Source: Oryzomonas sp. (GTDB lineage: Bacteria; Desulfobacterota; Desulfuromonadia; Geobacterales; Pseudopelobacteraceae). From it: a stretch of DNA of 64,000 nucleotides. Within the stretch, counting starts at the first letter, position 1, and every line of letters begins with the position of its first letter. Where the stretch lies: positions 57,187 through 121,186 of the forward strand of contig JARLHN010000015.1 of assembly GCA_031292255.1 (NCBI GenBank), given 5' to 3'. Under the pieces are notes generated by a model. That model was not told the DNA's origin and ran no database searches. It worked only from the letters and a program-made list of their open reading frames with translations. Position numbers and translations under genes: made by a program. Shown here in pieces: positions 54,990 to 63,778 of this stretch.

Positions 54990-55970
54990 GTGACCAGATC
55001 CGGAAACAAAAGACAAAAGCAGCAGAGGGGCGGCGGACGTATCGCCGCCCTGGTCGTTCTGACCATTGTCCTGCTTGCCATTGGCCTCTATCGGATGATG
55101 TCCTCCCCCCATCCTCCACCCCCATCTCCCCGGCACACCGAGACCTCCCCTCCAAAGAATCAGGAAGCGCGCCGTCCCGCGGCACCGGCCGCGCCCGCGC
55201 CCGTGGCATCGGGAACGGGAACGGGAACGGGCGACAGGAAGCATCTCAGTGAAACAGCCACCGGAGAAGCAGGCAAGAAAACGGCATCCAAGAGCCATGA
55301 TGGCGTTCAAGGGCAATTGGCGGTCATCATTGACGATATGGGGAGCAATCTGCAGCAGGCCCGTGCCTTGGCCGGCATTGGGTTCCCCGTGACCTTTTCC
55401 ATCATTCCGGGGCTGCGCAGTGATCGGGAGGTGGCAAGCTTTGCCGCCCGTTCCGGTATCGAGACCATGATCCATATCCCCATGCAGCCCAAAGGGTGGC
55501 CCCAGCGCAGGCTTGAAGCCAACGGGCTCCTGCTCTCGATGGATGAAGCCGCTATCAGCGAACATCTCGGCGAATATACGCGCCAGATCCCCTCGGCGAT
55601 CGGGGTCAATAATCATATGGGGTCCGAGTTCACCGAGCATGAAGACAAGATGAGGGTGGTGCTGGAGATGCTGAAGGGAAGGGGGCTGTTTTTCATTGAC
55701 AGTGTGACGACGCCCAAGACGGTTGGGCAGCGCCTGGCCCGTGAAATGGGGGTTAAGACGGGGAGGCGGGATGTGTTCCTCGATAACGAGCAGAACAGCG
55801 CCTATATTCGCGGACAGCTTGCCCAGGCGGTACGGATGGCAAAGAAAAACGGCTCTGCCATAGCCATTTGCCACCCGCATCAGGCAACGATAGCCACTCT
55901 CACCGAGACCTTGCCCACCCTGTCCGGCCAGGGGATAACCCTTGTACCGGTATCGCAGCTGGTTCGTTAA
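54990..55970 (+). CDS. Divergent polysaccharide deacetylase family protein (YibQ-like)
   Basis: 326 residues from a GTG with no strong ribosome site. Arg/Lys-rich N-terminus and one membrane helix near 18-33, then a disordered Pro-rich linker. The domain (about 105-326) has LAVIIDDMGSNLQQARAL, VTFSIIPGLRSDREVASFAARSGIETMIHIPMQPKGWPQ, GVNNHMGSEFTE and IAICHPHQATIATL, which is DUF610/YibQ, related to NodB deacetylases. It commonly follows ctpA or envC and is thought to act in the envelope. Substrate unknown. Confidence 0.88.
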   Translation: MTRSGNKRQKQQRGGGRIAALVVLTIVLLAIGLYRMMSSPHPPPPSPRHTETSPPKNQEARRPAAPAAPAPVASGTGTGTGDRKHLSETATGEAGKKTASKSHDGVQGQLAVIIDDMGSNLQQARALAGIGFPVTFSIIPGLRSDREVASFAARSGIETMIHIPMQPKGWPQRRLEANGLLLSMDEAAISEHLGEYTRQIPSAIGVNNHMGSEFTEHEDKMRVVLEMLKGRGLFFIDSVTTPKTVGQRLAREMGVKTGRRDVFLDNEQNSAYIRGQLAQAVRMAKKNGSAIAICHPHQATIATLTETLPTLSGQGITLVPVSQLVR

Positions 55971-55996
55971 CCCCATGGATGTTATCCTCCATAGTG

Positions 55997-57241
55997 TCAT
56001 GCAACCAGAGAATGCGCCTTCCGCAACCGTTGATCAACAACTCTGATGATCTTTTCGACGATGATCGGACGCTGGTAAGCTTCCCGGAAGAATTCCGCCA
56101 ATGGCCCCGTTGCCTTCTCCACCTTGCTGCAGAGTTCCAGCAGTTGCGCTCTGACTGTCCGCAGTTCGATCCCTGCTTCCGCTGCAAAGCTGGCCAGGTG
56201 GGACGCCATCAGATAGCGGGGGTCTTTCTGTCCTCCCATCGTCATGGCAAACTTGTTGTTGAGCCGTTCGTACACTGCCGTGCTGAGCAGATCGTAGAAC
56301 GGCGCCAGGCGGATTGTTCCCCCGGCATAGAGTAATGACAGGTTCTTTGCATGGGCGTCGGCATTGCCGATCAGGAAGTTGAACAAGGCCCATTTGAGAA
56401 GGCTCAAGGTGTCGAGAATCGGTTCATCGCTCCACTCTTCCACCAGTATGAAGCATGACTTAAATCCTGGTCCCCCTTCCTGCTCGTATTTCATCTCGGG
56501 GATTACGCCAAGGGCCTGGCAGAAGTCCTCCTGGTGCAGACGCCCGATCTCTCCTTTAGCGGTCCGTTTCCGGTCATACCGCTCGACCATGTAGACCTGT
56601 TGCCCACCGATTTCGATAACCTGCGCCACCGGGACCGGCAGGCCGATCTGTTGCGCCAGATTCATGCAGAATGCCTCGTTGATAACCGTGTTCTCCAGTT
56701 GGATAATGGTGGTCTTGAGGATATGCGACGAGGCGCGGTTTCCTTCCGGTACGAAGAACTCACCGTTTTCTACGTAGAGAGGGAGCTTGTTCTGGGCACC
56801 TGCCAGAGAGAGCCGTACCCCTTCCTCGCCGGCGAGAAACGGGTGCGTCGGGAGAGTTGCCAGTTCACGAGCCAGTGACTCTGATGAAATCGACCGGTAA
56901 CTTCCCGAAGGGCCAGGGATATCGCCGGAGCGGTGGATGGAAACCGCCCCCGCGCAGTCCCCGCCGATACCTTCCAACAAGGCAAAGATGTTTTCCGCCG
57001 ATACCCCCAGTTGCCGCGCCACCTGCCGGCGGATATCACCTTCCGGGAGGAGATTGGCAAAGAAAGCCCGCGTGGCGGAATCGTCGAATACAGTGTCCCT
57101 GAGGGGCAGATGTCGGGACAGTGGCAAAACCGCACGCTGAGAACGATAGTTTTCATCATACCGGAAGCTCAGTCGTGCACCGTCCTGGGTCAACTCCCCA
57201 ACCAAACGGCTCTCCCAATAGACGTTCAGGGTTCTTGGCAT
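55997..57241 (-). CDS. hipA: HipA-type serine/threonine kinase toxin
   Basis: 414 residues, close to E. coli HipA. N-terminal subdomain: LNVYWESRLVGELTQDGARLSFRYDENY and LPLSRHLPLRD, FFANLLPEGDIRRQVARQLGVSAENIFALLEGIGGDCAGAVSI. The kinase lobe has RLSLAGAQNKLPLYV, where the autophosphorylated Ser of HipA is conserved, then GNADAHAKNLSLLY with the catalytic Asp and FYDLLST as the metal-binding site. Family members phosphorylate glutamyl-tRNA synthetase and halt growth. It follows hipB with no gap. Confidence 0.93.
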   Translation of the reverse strand: MPRTLNVYWESRLVGELTQDGARLSFRYDENYRSQRAVLPLSRHLPLRDTVFDDSATRAFFANLLPEGDIRRQVARQLGVSAENIFALLEGIGGDCAGAVSIHRSGDIPGPSGSYRSISSESLARELATLPTHPFLAGEEGVRLSLAGAQNKLPLYVENGEFFVPEGNRASSHILKTTIIQLENTVINEAFCMNLAQQIGLPVPVAQVIEIGGQQVYMVERYDRKRTAKGEIGRLHQEDFCQALGVIPEMKYEQEGGPGFKSCFILVEEWSDEPILDTLSLLKWALFNFLIGNADAHAKNLSLLYAGGTIRLAPFYDLLSTAVYERLNNKFAMTMGGQKDPRYLMASHLASFAAEAGIELRTVRAQLLELCSKVEKATGPLAEFFREAYQRPIIVEKIIRVVDQRLRKAHSLVA

Positions 57242-57517
57242 TTACCGCTCCTTGAACGGATCAGCGGAACGAGGGAAGATGTAGACCTCCAGACCCATTT
57301 TCCGCAGCACTTGCAGCGTCTTTCCCAGCTCCGCGGTCTCTTTGCCGTTTTCCAACTGGGAAAGAAATTTCGTCCCCACGCCGGCCATGCCTGCGGCTGT
57401 TTCCTGAAGGACACCGGTCTCCTTACGCTTGTGCCGGATGATCCTGCCCAACTCTTCGGGGGTGGTTATCTTTCCGTAGGCGGTGTCCTGACTGATACCT
57501 TCTCGCTGGCGTCCCAT
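57242..57517 (-). CDS. hipB: HipB-type antitoxin and repressor
   Basis: 91 residues, GAGGT six bases before the ATG. The helix-turn-helix region is LGRIIRHKRKETGVLQETAAGMAGVGTKFLSQLENGK, Xre type. The C-terminus LEVYIFPRSADPFKER resembles the tail of HipB. It neutralises HipA and represses its own operon through the palindromes just upstream. The TAA abuts the hipA ATG. Confidence 0.92.
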   Translation of the reverse strand: MGRQREGISQDTAYGKITTPEELGRIIRHKRKETGVLQETAAGMAGVGTKFLSQLENGKETAELGKTLQVLRKMGLEVYIFPRSADPFKER

Positions 57518-57537
57518 GGTCTACCTCTTTTTTGTTT

Positions 57538-57597
57538 TCCGTACGGACGCATTATGCCATTTCATAAGTGCACGTCAATCAATATTTTCCGTACGGA
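57538..57597 (-). promoter_or_regulatory. hipBA promoter bracketed by two identical operators
   Basis: TCCGTACGGA palindromes occur at 57538-57547 and 57588-57597, both inside the same 14-base block TTTTCCGTACGGAC, 50 bases centre to centre. Between them on the minus strand are TTGACG (57573-57578), a 16-base spacer and CATAAT (57551-57556). HipB dimers on both operators would cover the promoter and sit on the same helix face. Confidence 0.8.
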
Positions 57598-58024
57598 CAA
57601 ATTATCTCAATATTTCGAATGCAACAAAATATTATGTCAGTTCGGATCTTTTATGCCTTGATCCCTCGTCTTTATTGATACGACCATGCTGCGTTCGGCG
57701 TTGAACATCTATCACATGACATCCTATGGTAGACCCCAGCAGTTACTCCCCTTTTGTGTGGATAAGGTTTACCGGACTCCCAATCCTAGACAGAGGCAGC
57801 TCCGCGATGAAGCCAAGCCTTGGGAGGTTTCGCCTATTTCAGGCGGAATCCCCTCTGTATGGTAAGCCCCATAGTCAGTGCGGTTTGTTTGTTCAACAGA
57901 AGTGATTAACGGGTTTATCGGGTTATGTTTTTGATAGATTTATGTTATGCGGGACTGGTTTCACCGTTAGCCTGATTAACTCAGGATCGTTTTCAAGCCG
58001 CCAACGGAAAATAATGCATCGGTA
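57598..58024. other. Region between hipBA and ribBA with a 59-codon frame
   Basis: About 430 bases. A plus-strand frame at 57686-57865 (ATG to TAA) encodes 59 residues beginning MLRSALNIYHMTSYGRPQQLL and ending EVSPISGGIPSVW; the composition looks protein-like, and the frame is open a little further upstream. I do not recognise it, and it may be a piece of a mobile element. Nothing else is seen; ribH, which usually follows ribBA in relatives, is not here. Confidence 0.4.
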
Positions 58025-59230
58025 TCAGAGGTTTTCCAGCAGGTGGCCCATTTTTACCTGCTTGGTCTTGAGGTACTTGCGGTTTTTATCGGTGGCAACG
58101 GCCTCGATGGCGACCCGTTCCACAATATCGATTCCATACCCCTGCAACCCGATGAGTTTCTTGGGGTTGTTGGTCAGGAGACGGATCTTTGTGATGCCCA
58201 GGGTGAGGAGGATCTGGGCGCCGATGCCATACTCACGCAGATCTGCCTTAAAGCCGAGCTCCAGGTTGGCCTCCACCGTGTCGCGACCCCGGTCCTGCAA
58301 CTCATAGGCGCGGAGCTTGTTGATCAGGCCGATGCCGCGCCCTTCCTGGCGCATGTAGAGGATCACCCCTTTCCCCTCCCGTCCAATCATCTCCATGGCT
58401 CGGTGCAACTGCTCCCCGCAGTCGCAACGCTGGCTCCCGAGGACATCGCCGGTCAGGCACTCCGAATGGACCCGGACCAATATGGATTCGCCCTTCGCAA
58501 ACTCACCTTTGACCAGGGCGATGTGATCCAGCTTGTCCACATCGTTCTCAAAGGCAACCGCCCTCCACTCGCCGCCGTAAATCGTCGGGAGGTGAGCCTC
58601 GGCCACGGTGCGCACGAGACGTTCGTGCCGCAGCCGGTAAGCGACCAGGTCGGCAACGGTGCAGATCCTTATGCCGTGCTGTTTGGCGAACTCTTTCAGT
58701 TCCGGCATGCGCGCCATGGTGCCGTCGTCGTTCATGATCTCGCAGATGACCCCGGCCGGCCGAAGCCCGGCCAAACGCGCCAGATCCACCGAGCCTTCGG
58801 TTTGTCCCGACCGGACCAGGACCCCCCCCTTGCGGGCGCGCAGGGGAAAGATGTGGCCGGGGCTGACCAGGTCGTCCGGGGTCGCCTTATCGGCAACTGC
58901 GGTCAGGATGGTGTGAGCCCGGTCTGCGGCGGAGATGCCGGTGGTTACCCCGTGTTTTGCCTCGATGGAGATGGTGAAAGCGGTTTCGAACGGTGAGGTA
59001 TTGTCCCGCACCATCGGCCGCAGGTTGAGTTCATCGCATTTCTCGGCCGTCATGGTCAGGCAGATCAGGCCGCGCCCGTATCTGGCCATGAAATTTATCG
59101 CCTCGGGAGTGGCCGCCTCTGCTGCCATGGTCAGGTCACCCTCGTTCTCCCGGTCCTCGTCATCGGCCAGGATGACCATCTTCCCCTGGCGGATATCCTC
59201 GATCGCCTCTTCTATGGTTGCTATCGACAT
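58025..59230 (-). CDS. ribBA: Bifunctional 3,4-dihydroxy-2-butanone 4-phosphate synthase / GTP cyclohydrolase II
   Basis: 401 residues. RibB half (1-200): [47 protein letters not shown] and [32 protein letters not shown]. RibA half (205-401): [28 protein letters not shown] with the zinc Cys residues, [38 protein letters not shown], and [19 protein letters not shown]. It supplies both entry steps of riboflavin synthesis. Last gene of the operon in this window. Confidence 0.97.
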   Translation of the reverse strand: MSIATIEEAIEDIRQGKMVILADDEDRENEGDLTMAAEAATPEAINFMARYGRGLICLTMTAEKCDELNLRPMVRDNTSPFETAFTISIEAKHGVTTGISAADRAHTILTAVADKATPDDLVSPGHIFPLRARKGGVLVRSGQTEGSVDLARLAGLRPAGVICEIMNDDGTMARMPELKEFAKQHGIRICTVADLVAYRLRHERLVRTVAEAHLPTIYGGEWRAVAFENDVDKLDHIALVKGEFAKGESILVRVHSECLTGDVLGSQRCDCGEQLHRAMEMIGREGKGVILYMRQEGRGIGLINKLRAYELQDRGRDTVEANLELGFKADLREYGIGAQILLTLGITKIRLLTNNPKKLIGLQGYGIDIVERVAIEAVATDKNRKYLKTKQVKMGHLLENL

Positions 59231-59263
59231 AAAATTTTCATTCCTTTCTGAGGCGCTTGCAAA

Positions 59264-59391
59264 CTGCCCCCCTCCCTTGACGGGAGGACCCTCAGGGGCC
59301 TAAAGGGGCTGGGGGGTGGGTGGAGCTGCAACATGCGGATTTCACGGCGAACTACCCCCCACCCTGACCCTCCGCCGCCAAGGGGAGGGGA
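59264..59391 (-). repeat. Dispersed intergenic repeat, copy B
   Basis: Read on the minus strand it shows CCCCTCCCC, TTGCAGCT, CCCCTTTAGGCCCC and GGGTCCTCCCGTCA in the same order as copy A at 18941-19060, so the two are inverted relative to each other. It fills the 192-base gap between ribE and ribBA and contains several GC-rich inverted repeats. Confidence 0.7.
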
Positions 59392-59422
59392 CTGTTTGAC
59401 TTTTTCAAGAGGCTTTTTCTGC

Positions 59423-60064
59423 CTATACGAATCCGTTTTCCGCCAATGTCTGCATGCTCAAGCCGATTCCGTCTCTCCAGGGCTGTGCCAGCCGCTCGAT
59501 ATATTTTCCCAGGATGTCGGTCTCGATGTTGACCCTGACCCCCGGTTCCAGGTGTGCCAGAGTGGTTTTGTCAAAGGAGTGGGGAATGATGGTGACGGTA
59601 AACCCTTCTCCGCTCACCTCATTGACGGTCAGACTGATCCCGTCTATGGCCACCGATCCCTTTTGGACCAGGTAGCGCGAGAATCCGGCCGGGAGGGTGA
59701 AGGTCAGGATATGATAACCGGCAACATGCTCGGTCTTTGAGAGCATGCCGCAGCAATCCACATGTCCGGTCACGAGGTGCCCGCCCAGCCGATCACCCAG
59801 GCGCAGGGCGCGCTCGAGATTGACCCTGTCCCCTGTCCGCAGGGAAGCAAAGGTGCTCTTGGAGATGGTCTCCGGCGAGACGTCAAAGGTCAGGACCGTG
59901 TTGCTGATAGCCGTGACCGTCAGGCAGATGCCGTTGACCGCCACCGAGTCTCCCAAAGCGATCTCGAGAACGGGCAGGGCGGTTGAAATGCCGAGTACCG
60001 CCGCCGTATGGCTCCGCCTGAAGGAGGTGACGGTGCCCATATCCTCTATCAGGCCGGTGAACAC
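59423..60064 (-). CDS. ribE: Riboflavin synthase, alpha subunit
   Basis: 213 residues. N-terminal [12 protein letters not shown] and two lumazine-binding repeats: LGDSVAVNGICLTVTAISNTVLTFDVSPETISKSTF with NLERALRLGDRLGGHLVTGHVD, then GSVAIDGISLTVNEVSGEGFTVTIIPHSFDKTTL with VNIETDILGKYIERL. It makes riboflavin from two lumazine molecules. Its start overlaps the ribD end by 16 bases. The partner ribH is not in the window. Confidence 0.97.
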   Translation of the reverse strand: MFTGLIEDMGTVTSFRRSHTAAVLGISTALPVLEIALGDSVAVNGICLTVTAISNTVLTFDVSPETISKSTFASLRTGDRVNLERALRLGDRLGGHLVTGHVDCCGMLSKTEHVAGYHILTFTLPAGFSRYLVQKGSVAIDGISLTVNEVSGEGFTVTIIPHSFDKTTLAHLEPGVRVNIETDILGKYIERLAQPWRDGIGLSMQTLAENGFV

Positions 60065-61158
60065 GATGTTTCCCCCGGCCAGGCATGGATAATTATGTCC
60101 TGTCCGCTTCGGGCCACCGGGCCGAAGCGGAGTTTTATCGCCTGGTCCATGCTGGTGATCCCGCGCAGGGTGAAGGGGGCAAACCCGTCGCTGCCGATGA
60201 TCTTGGGCGCCAGGAAAAAAACAAATTCGTCGATGATGCCGTTTTGCAGCATATCGCCCGCCAGCCTGCTCCCCCCTTCGAGGAGAATAGACTGAATCCC
60301 GCGTTTACCGAGTCTTTGCAGGAGATCGACCATGGAAACCCGGCCATCGTATTCATCGCAGACGATAACGGTGGCGCCTTGCTGGGTGTAGCGCAGGTGT
60401 ATCCTGGGATTGCTTTCGGTCGTTGCGATAATGGTGTCCTGCGCCATGCTTCCGCTGAGCACGCCCACGCTCTCCGGCGTTCGCAAGCGGGTATCCACGA
60501 TGATCCGCAACGGATTGCGCCCCTTGGCATGGCGTACCGTCAGCTGGGGGTTGTCGCAGATGATCGTATCGACGCCGACCATGATGGCGTCGTGCGCCGC
60601 CCTCAGCCGGTGGGTGTAACGTCGCGAATCCGCACAACTGATCCACTGTGATTCGCCGGTGACGGTGGCAATGTTGCCGTCCATGGTCATGGCGCACTTG
60701 TAGGTCACATAGGGGAGACCGGTTGTGATGTGTTTTATGAAGGGACGATTAATGGCCCGGCACTCCGACTCCATGAGGTTATGTTCCACGATGATGCCGG
60801 CCTTGCGCAGCATGGCGAATCCCTTGCCCGCCACCTGCGGATTGGGGTCCACCATGCCGGCAACCACCCGCCGCACGCCGGCGGCGATCAAAGCCTCGGC
60901 GCAGGGTGGGGTGCGGCCGGTATGGCTGCACGGTTCCAGCGTTACAAAGACGTCGGCGCCTTTTGCCGCGGAGCCGGCCATGGCCAGCGCGTTTATCTCG
61001 GCGTGGGGCAGGCCGGCTTTTTGGTGCCACCCTTCGCCGACGATGCGGTCACCCTTGGCAACAACACATCCCACAACAGGATTGGGCGACGTTTCGCCGA
61101 TCCCCTTGCGGGCCAGGGAGAGAGCTCGCTTCATATGGCGCTTGTCTTGTTCACTCAT
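60049..61158 (-). CDS. ribD: Bifunctional riboflavin deaminase/reductase RibD
   Basis: 369 residues. The deaminase half has [34 protein letters not shown] and [19 protein letters not shown] with zinc ligands His and two Cys. The reductase half, from about 150, has [42 protein letters not shown] and [34 protein letters not shown]. It performs steps two and three of riboflavin synthesis. It overlaps nrdR by four bases. Confidence 0.97.
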   Translation of the reverse strand: MSEQDKRHMKRALSLARKGIGETSPNPVVGCVVAKGDRIVGEGWHQKAGLPHAEINALAMAGSAAKGADVFVTLEPCSHTGRTPPCAEALIAAGVRRVVAGMVDPNPQVAGKGFAMLRKAGIIVEHNLMESECRAINRPFIKHITTGLPYVTYKCAMTMDGNIATVTGESQWISCADSRRYTHRLRAAHDAIMVGVDTIICDNPQLTVRHAKGRNPLRIIVDTRLRTPESVGVLSGSMAQDTIIATTESNPRIHLRYTQQGATVIVCDEYDGRVSMVDLLQRLGKRGIQSILLEGGSRLAGDMLQNGIIDEFVFFLAPKIIGSDGFAPFTLRGITSMDQAIKLRFGPVARSGQDIIIHAWPGETSCSPA

Positions 61159-61607
61159 TTTTTGAGCAGCTCCTGTAATTCCTGCATAAATTCGCCAATA
61201 TCGCGGAACGATCGGTAGACGGAGGCGAAACGGACGTAAGCTACCTCATCCATACCGTGCAACTCCTTCATGATCCATTCCCCGATGGTGGTCGTGGAGA
61301 TCTCCCGCTCGGCAGACTCCTGCAATTTGCCTTCCAGCCTGTCCACCAGGCGTTCGATCTCATCCATGGAGATGGGGCGCTTTTCGCAGGCCTTTTTGAT
61401 GCCTGCGACAATCTTCATGCGGTCAAAAGGTTCGCGGCGGCCATCCTTTTTGCATACCAGGGGGAGCATCTCTTCGGTGCGTTCATGGGTGGTAAATCGT
61501 TTGGCGCATGACTCGCATTCGCGTCGCCTCCTGATGGCCGCTCCCCCTTTGTCGGGGCGCGAATCGACGACCTTGCTGTCGGGATTGCCGCAAAAAGGGC
61601 ATTTCAC
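61155..61607 (-). CDS. nrdR: Transcriptional repressor NrdR
   Basis: 150 residues. Zinc ribbon [17 protein letters not shown] with [17 protein letters not shown], then the ATP-cone ([42 protein letters not shown]). It senses ATP/dATP and represses ribonucleotide reductase genes. It overlaps comEB by four bases and ribD by four bases, so all are co-translated. Confidence 0.97.
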   Translation of the reverse strand: MKCPFCGNPDSKVVDSRPDKGGAAIRRRRECESCAKRFTTHERTEEMLPLVCKKDGRREPFDRMKIVAGIKKACEKRPISMDEIERLVDRLEGKLQESAEREISTTTIGEWIMKELHGMDEVAYVRFASVYRSFRDIGEFMQELQELLKK

Positions 61608-62071
61608 GGTTCGGCACCTCCGCTGTTGCCGATGAAATGCACCGCGTTGATGCCGCTTTCATTGATCATCTCCCGGGCGAGTTCATCGGCGTATCCCTCG
61701 CCGTAGATGATGTCGCGTATACCCGCGTTGATGATCATCTTGGTGCAGATAATACAGGGCATGGTCGTGCAGTAGAGGGTGGCGCCGTCGATATTGATGC
61801 CGTGACGCGCGGCCTGAACGATGGCGTTTTGTTCGGCGTGCAGGCCGCGGCACAGTTCGTGGCGTTCGCCCGAAGGGATTTGAAGCCGTTCCCTGAGGCA
61901 GCCGGTGGCGTCACAGTGGCTGATGCCGGAAGGGACACCGTTATAGCCTGTGGCAAGGATATTGCGCTCTTTCACAAGTATCGCCCCCACCTGTCGGCGC
62001 ATGCACGTGGAACGCGTTGCAACCAGGCGGGTGATGTCCATGAAATACTGGTCCCATGATGGGCGGGGCAT
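61604..62071 (-). CDS. dCMP deaminase (ComEB-like)
   Basis: 155 residues. Motifs: [43 protein letters not shown], zinc site [14 protein letters not shown] and [14 protein letters not shown]. It converts dCMP to dUMP for thymidylate synthesis; distant relatives are annotated ComEB. It heads the operon with nrdR and the rib genes; a possible promoter (TTGACC, 17 bases, TACGTT on the minus strand, 62104-62132) lies upstream. Confidence 0.92.
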   Translation of the reverse strand: MPRPSWDQYFMDITRLVATRSTCMRRQVGAILVKERNILATGYNGVPSGISHCDATGCLRERLQIPSGERHELCRGLHAEQNAIVQAARHGINIDGATLYCTTMPCIICTKMIINAGIRDIIYGEGYADELAREMINESGINAVHFIGNSGGAEP

Positions 62072-62147
62072 AGATATGTCTCTTTACTCATTAAGGTATG
62101 ACTAACGTACTCCAATATGCGAGTAAGGTCAATATGTAGCGAAGGTC

Positions 62148-62176
62148 TTGCAATTTTATCATACGGCTGATATTAT
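62148..62176 (+). promoter_or_regulatory. rpoH sigma-70-type promoter
   Basis: TTGCAA at 62148-62153, a 17-base spacer and TATTAT at 62171-62176. The predicted transcription start falls inside the CIRCE-like element that follows directly. Confidence 0.7.
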
Positions 62177-62203
62177 TTAGCAGTCGGACACTGAGAGTGC
62201 CAG
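62177..62203 (+). promoter_or_regulatory. CIRCE-like HrcA operator at the rpoH start site
   Basis: TTAGCAGTC-N9-GAGTGCCAG matches the CIRCE consensus TTAGCACTC-N9-GAGTGCTAA at 8 of 9 and 7 of 9 positions with the exact nine-base spacer. It abuts the -10 box. A second perfect inverted repeat, GAGAGTGC-CA-GCACTCTC, overlaps it at 62193-62210. Confidence 0.75.
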
Positions 62204-62246
62204 CACTCTCGGAGTGCGCCACAAATCTAGGGGCAGGAGATCTGAC

Positions 62247-63095
62247 ATGGTTGCACGTCTTCCGGTTGTAGCCGACAGTCTGAGTCTGTATCTCGCGGAG
62301 ATCAGGAAGTTTCCCCTTCTCTCGGAGGACGAGGAACACCGGTTTGCAGTGAAGTTCTTCGAGGAAAAGGACCTGGAAGCGGCCCATTCGCTGATTACCG
62401 CAAATCTTCGTTTCGTGGTCAAGGTAGCCGCGGAATACCGCCATTATGGCATGAAGATGCTCGACCTGATTCAGGAGGGGAATATCGGCCTGATGATGGC
62501 GGTGCGCAAGTTCAATCCCTATAAGGGTATTCGCCTGATCTCCTATGCGGTCTGGTGGATACGGGCGTATATACAGAATCATATCGTCTCTGCCTGGAGC
62601 CTTCTCAAGATCGGCACCACCCAGGCGCAACGCAAGCTCTTTTTCAAGCTGCGGGAGGCTCGGGATGCCATACGCAGGTTAGGCGATGGTGAGGATAACG
62701 TTCACGCCACTGCCGTGTCGCTCAATGTGACCGACCAGGAGGTCGTGGAGATGGAACAGCGCCTTCATGGCGAGACATCGCTTGATGCCGAGTTTCCCGG
62801 GGGGGATGGTTTCTCGCTGCTGGAAAATCTTGCGGACGACAGGAAAAACCAGGAAGAGGCGCTGTCCGAGCTGCAGGAGCGGCGGCAACTCCGCCAGCAG
62901 GTGGCGCGCGCCGTTGCCGGATTGAACGAAAAAGAGCGCTTCATCGTGGATAAACGGATCAGCGCCGATGAGCCGATGACCCTTCAGGAGATCGCGACCC
63001 ATTTTTCCATCTCCCGGGAGCGGGTGCGTCAGATCGAAGAGGCTGCGTTGAAAAAAATGAAAACAGCCCTCGCTCCCGTGATGTGCGCCGCCTGA
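62247..63095 (+). CDS. rpoH: Heat-shock sigma factor RpoH (sigma-32)
   Basis: 282 residues from ATG 62247 with GGAG eight bases upstream; an earlier in-frame GTG lies in the operator region. Region 2: LITANLRFVVKVAAEYRHYGMKMLDLIQEGNIGLMMAVRKFNPYKGIRLISYAVWWIRAYIQNHI. The RpoH box QRKLFFKLREAR separates it from other sigma-70 proteins. Region 4: LQEIATHFSISRERVRQIEEAALKKMK. It directs transcription of heat-shock genes. Confidence 0.96.
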   Translation: MVARLPVVADSLSLYLAEIRKFPLLSEDEEHRFAVKFFEEKDLEAAHSLITANLRFVVKVAAEYRHYGMKMLDLIQEGNIGLMMAVRKFNPYKGIRLISYAVWWIRAYIQNHIVSAWSLLKIGTTQAQRKLFFKLREARDAIRRLGDGEDNVHATAVSLNVTDQEVVEMEQRLHGETSLDAEFPGGDGFSLLENLADDRKNQEEALSELQERRQLRQQVARAVAGLNEKERFIVDKRISADEPMTLQEIATHFSISRERVRQIEEAALKKMKTALAPVMCAA

Positions 63096-63174
63096 TCCGG
63101 CTACTCCCGGGTTGTGATGTCGTTCCGGCCTCATGACGATTCGGGACATTTTTTTTTGTAGATTAAAAAAGCGC

Positions 63175-63201
63175 TTGACTTTGGCGGCGAATTTCTATAA
63201 A
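63175..63201 (+). promoter_or_regulatory. Candidate promoter of the tRNA-tuf operon
   Basis: TTGACT at 63175-63180 and TATAAA at 63196-63201, spacing 15 (short). The first tRNA starts 37 bases later. A fully matched spacer is not found, so the exact boxes are uncertain. Confidence 0.5.
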
Positions 63202-63237
63202 TAAACAAATTCTGTTTTCGCGATAAAAGAAACAAGT

Positions 63238-63313
63238 GCTGGCGTAGCTCAATTGGAAGAGCAGCTGACTTGTAATCAGCAGGTTGCGGGTTCGAGTCCC
63301 ATCGCCAGCTCCA
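63238..63313 (+). tRNA. tRNA-Thr (anticodon UGU)
   Basis: Acceptor GCTGGCG pairs with CGCCAGC; D-arm GCTCAATTGGAAGAGC; anticodon stem CTGA/TCAG with loop CTTGTAA (anticodon TGT, codon ACA); T-loop TTCGAGT; encoded CCA. First of four tRNAs ahead of tuf. Confidence 0.97.
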
Positions 63314-63354
63314 GCGAATGCATTTATTTAAAAGGATTTAGCACCGATCTCCCT

Positions 63355-63439
63355 GGAGGGATTCCCGAGCGGCCAAAGGGAACAGACTGTAAATCTGTCG
63401 TCGTAGACTTCGGAGGTTCGAATCCTCCTCCCTCCACCA
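63355..63439 (+). tRNA. tRNA-Tyr (anticodon GUA)
   Basis: Type II tRNA of 85 bases including CCA. Acceptor GGAGGGA pairs with TCCCTCC; anticodon stem CAGA/TCTG with loop CTGTAAA (GTA); a long variable arm (GTCGTAGAC region); T-stem GGAGG/CCTCC. Confidence 0.97.
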
Positions 63440-63545
63440 TATAACCATCGGAAGCCGGCAGCGGGATGTGAACCCAGGAGACGAAAGTCGCTCGAACTGG
63501 TCAGGATCGTGTTGGATAGCTTCCCAAATATCTTCGTCTGGTAGC

Positions 63546-63622
63546 GCGGGAGTAGCTCAGTTGGCTAGAGCATCAGCCTTCCAAGCTGAGGGTCGCGGGT
63601 TCGAGTCCCGTTTCCCGCTCCA
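63546..63622 (+). tRNA. tRNA-Gly (anticodon UCC)
   Basis: Acceptor GCGGGAG pairs with TTCCCGC (one G-U); D-arm GCTCAGTTGGCTAGAGC; anticodon stem CAGC/GCTG with loop CTTCCAA (TCC); T-arm CGGGTTCGAGTCCCG; encoded CCA. Preceded by about 105 non-coding bases. Confidence 0.97.
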
Positions 63623-63628
63623 GTATAA

Positions 63629-63704
<76 letters not shown>

Positions 63705-63778
63705 TTTCATTCAGGCAACATCTAACTACGTGTGCAGGTAGACAAAACAAAAGGCAATAATGAGGAGGGCCTGTTATC

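Noticed and set aside
58043-58996. Plus-strand 317-codon frame opposite ribBA
   Set aside because: Antisense shadow of ribBA with no motif.
62072-62147. FMN riboswitch ahead of the rib operon
   Set aside because: No conserved FMN-aptamer blocks are present upstream of comEB or between the operon genes.
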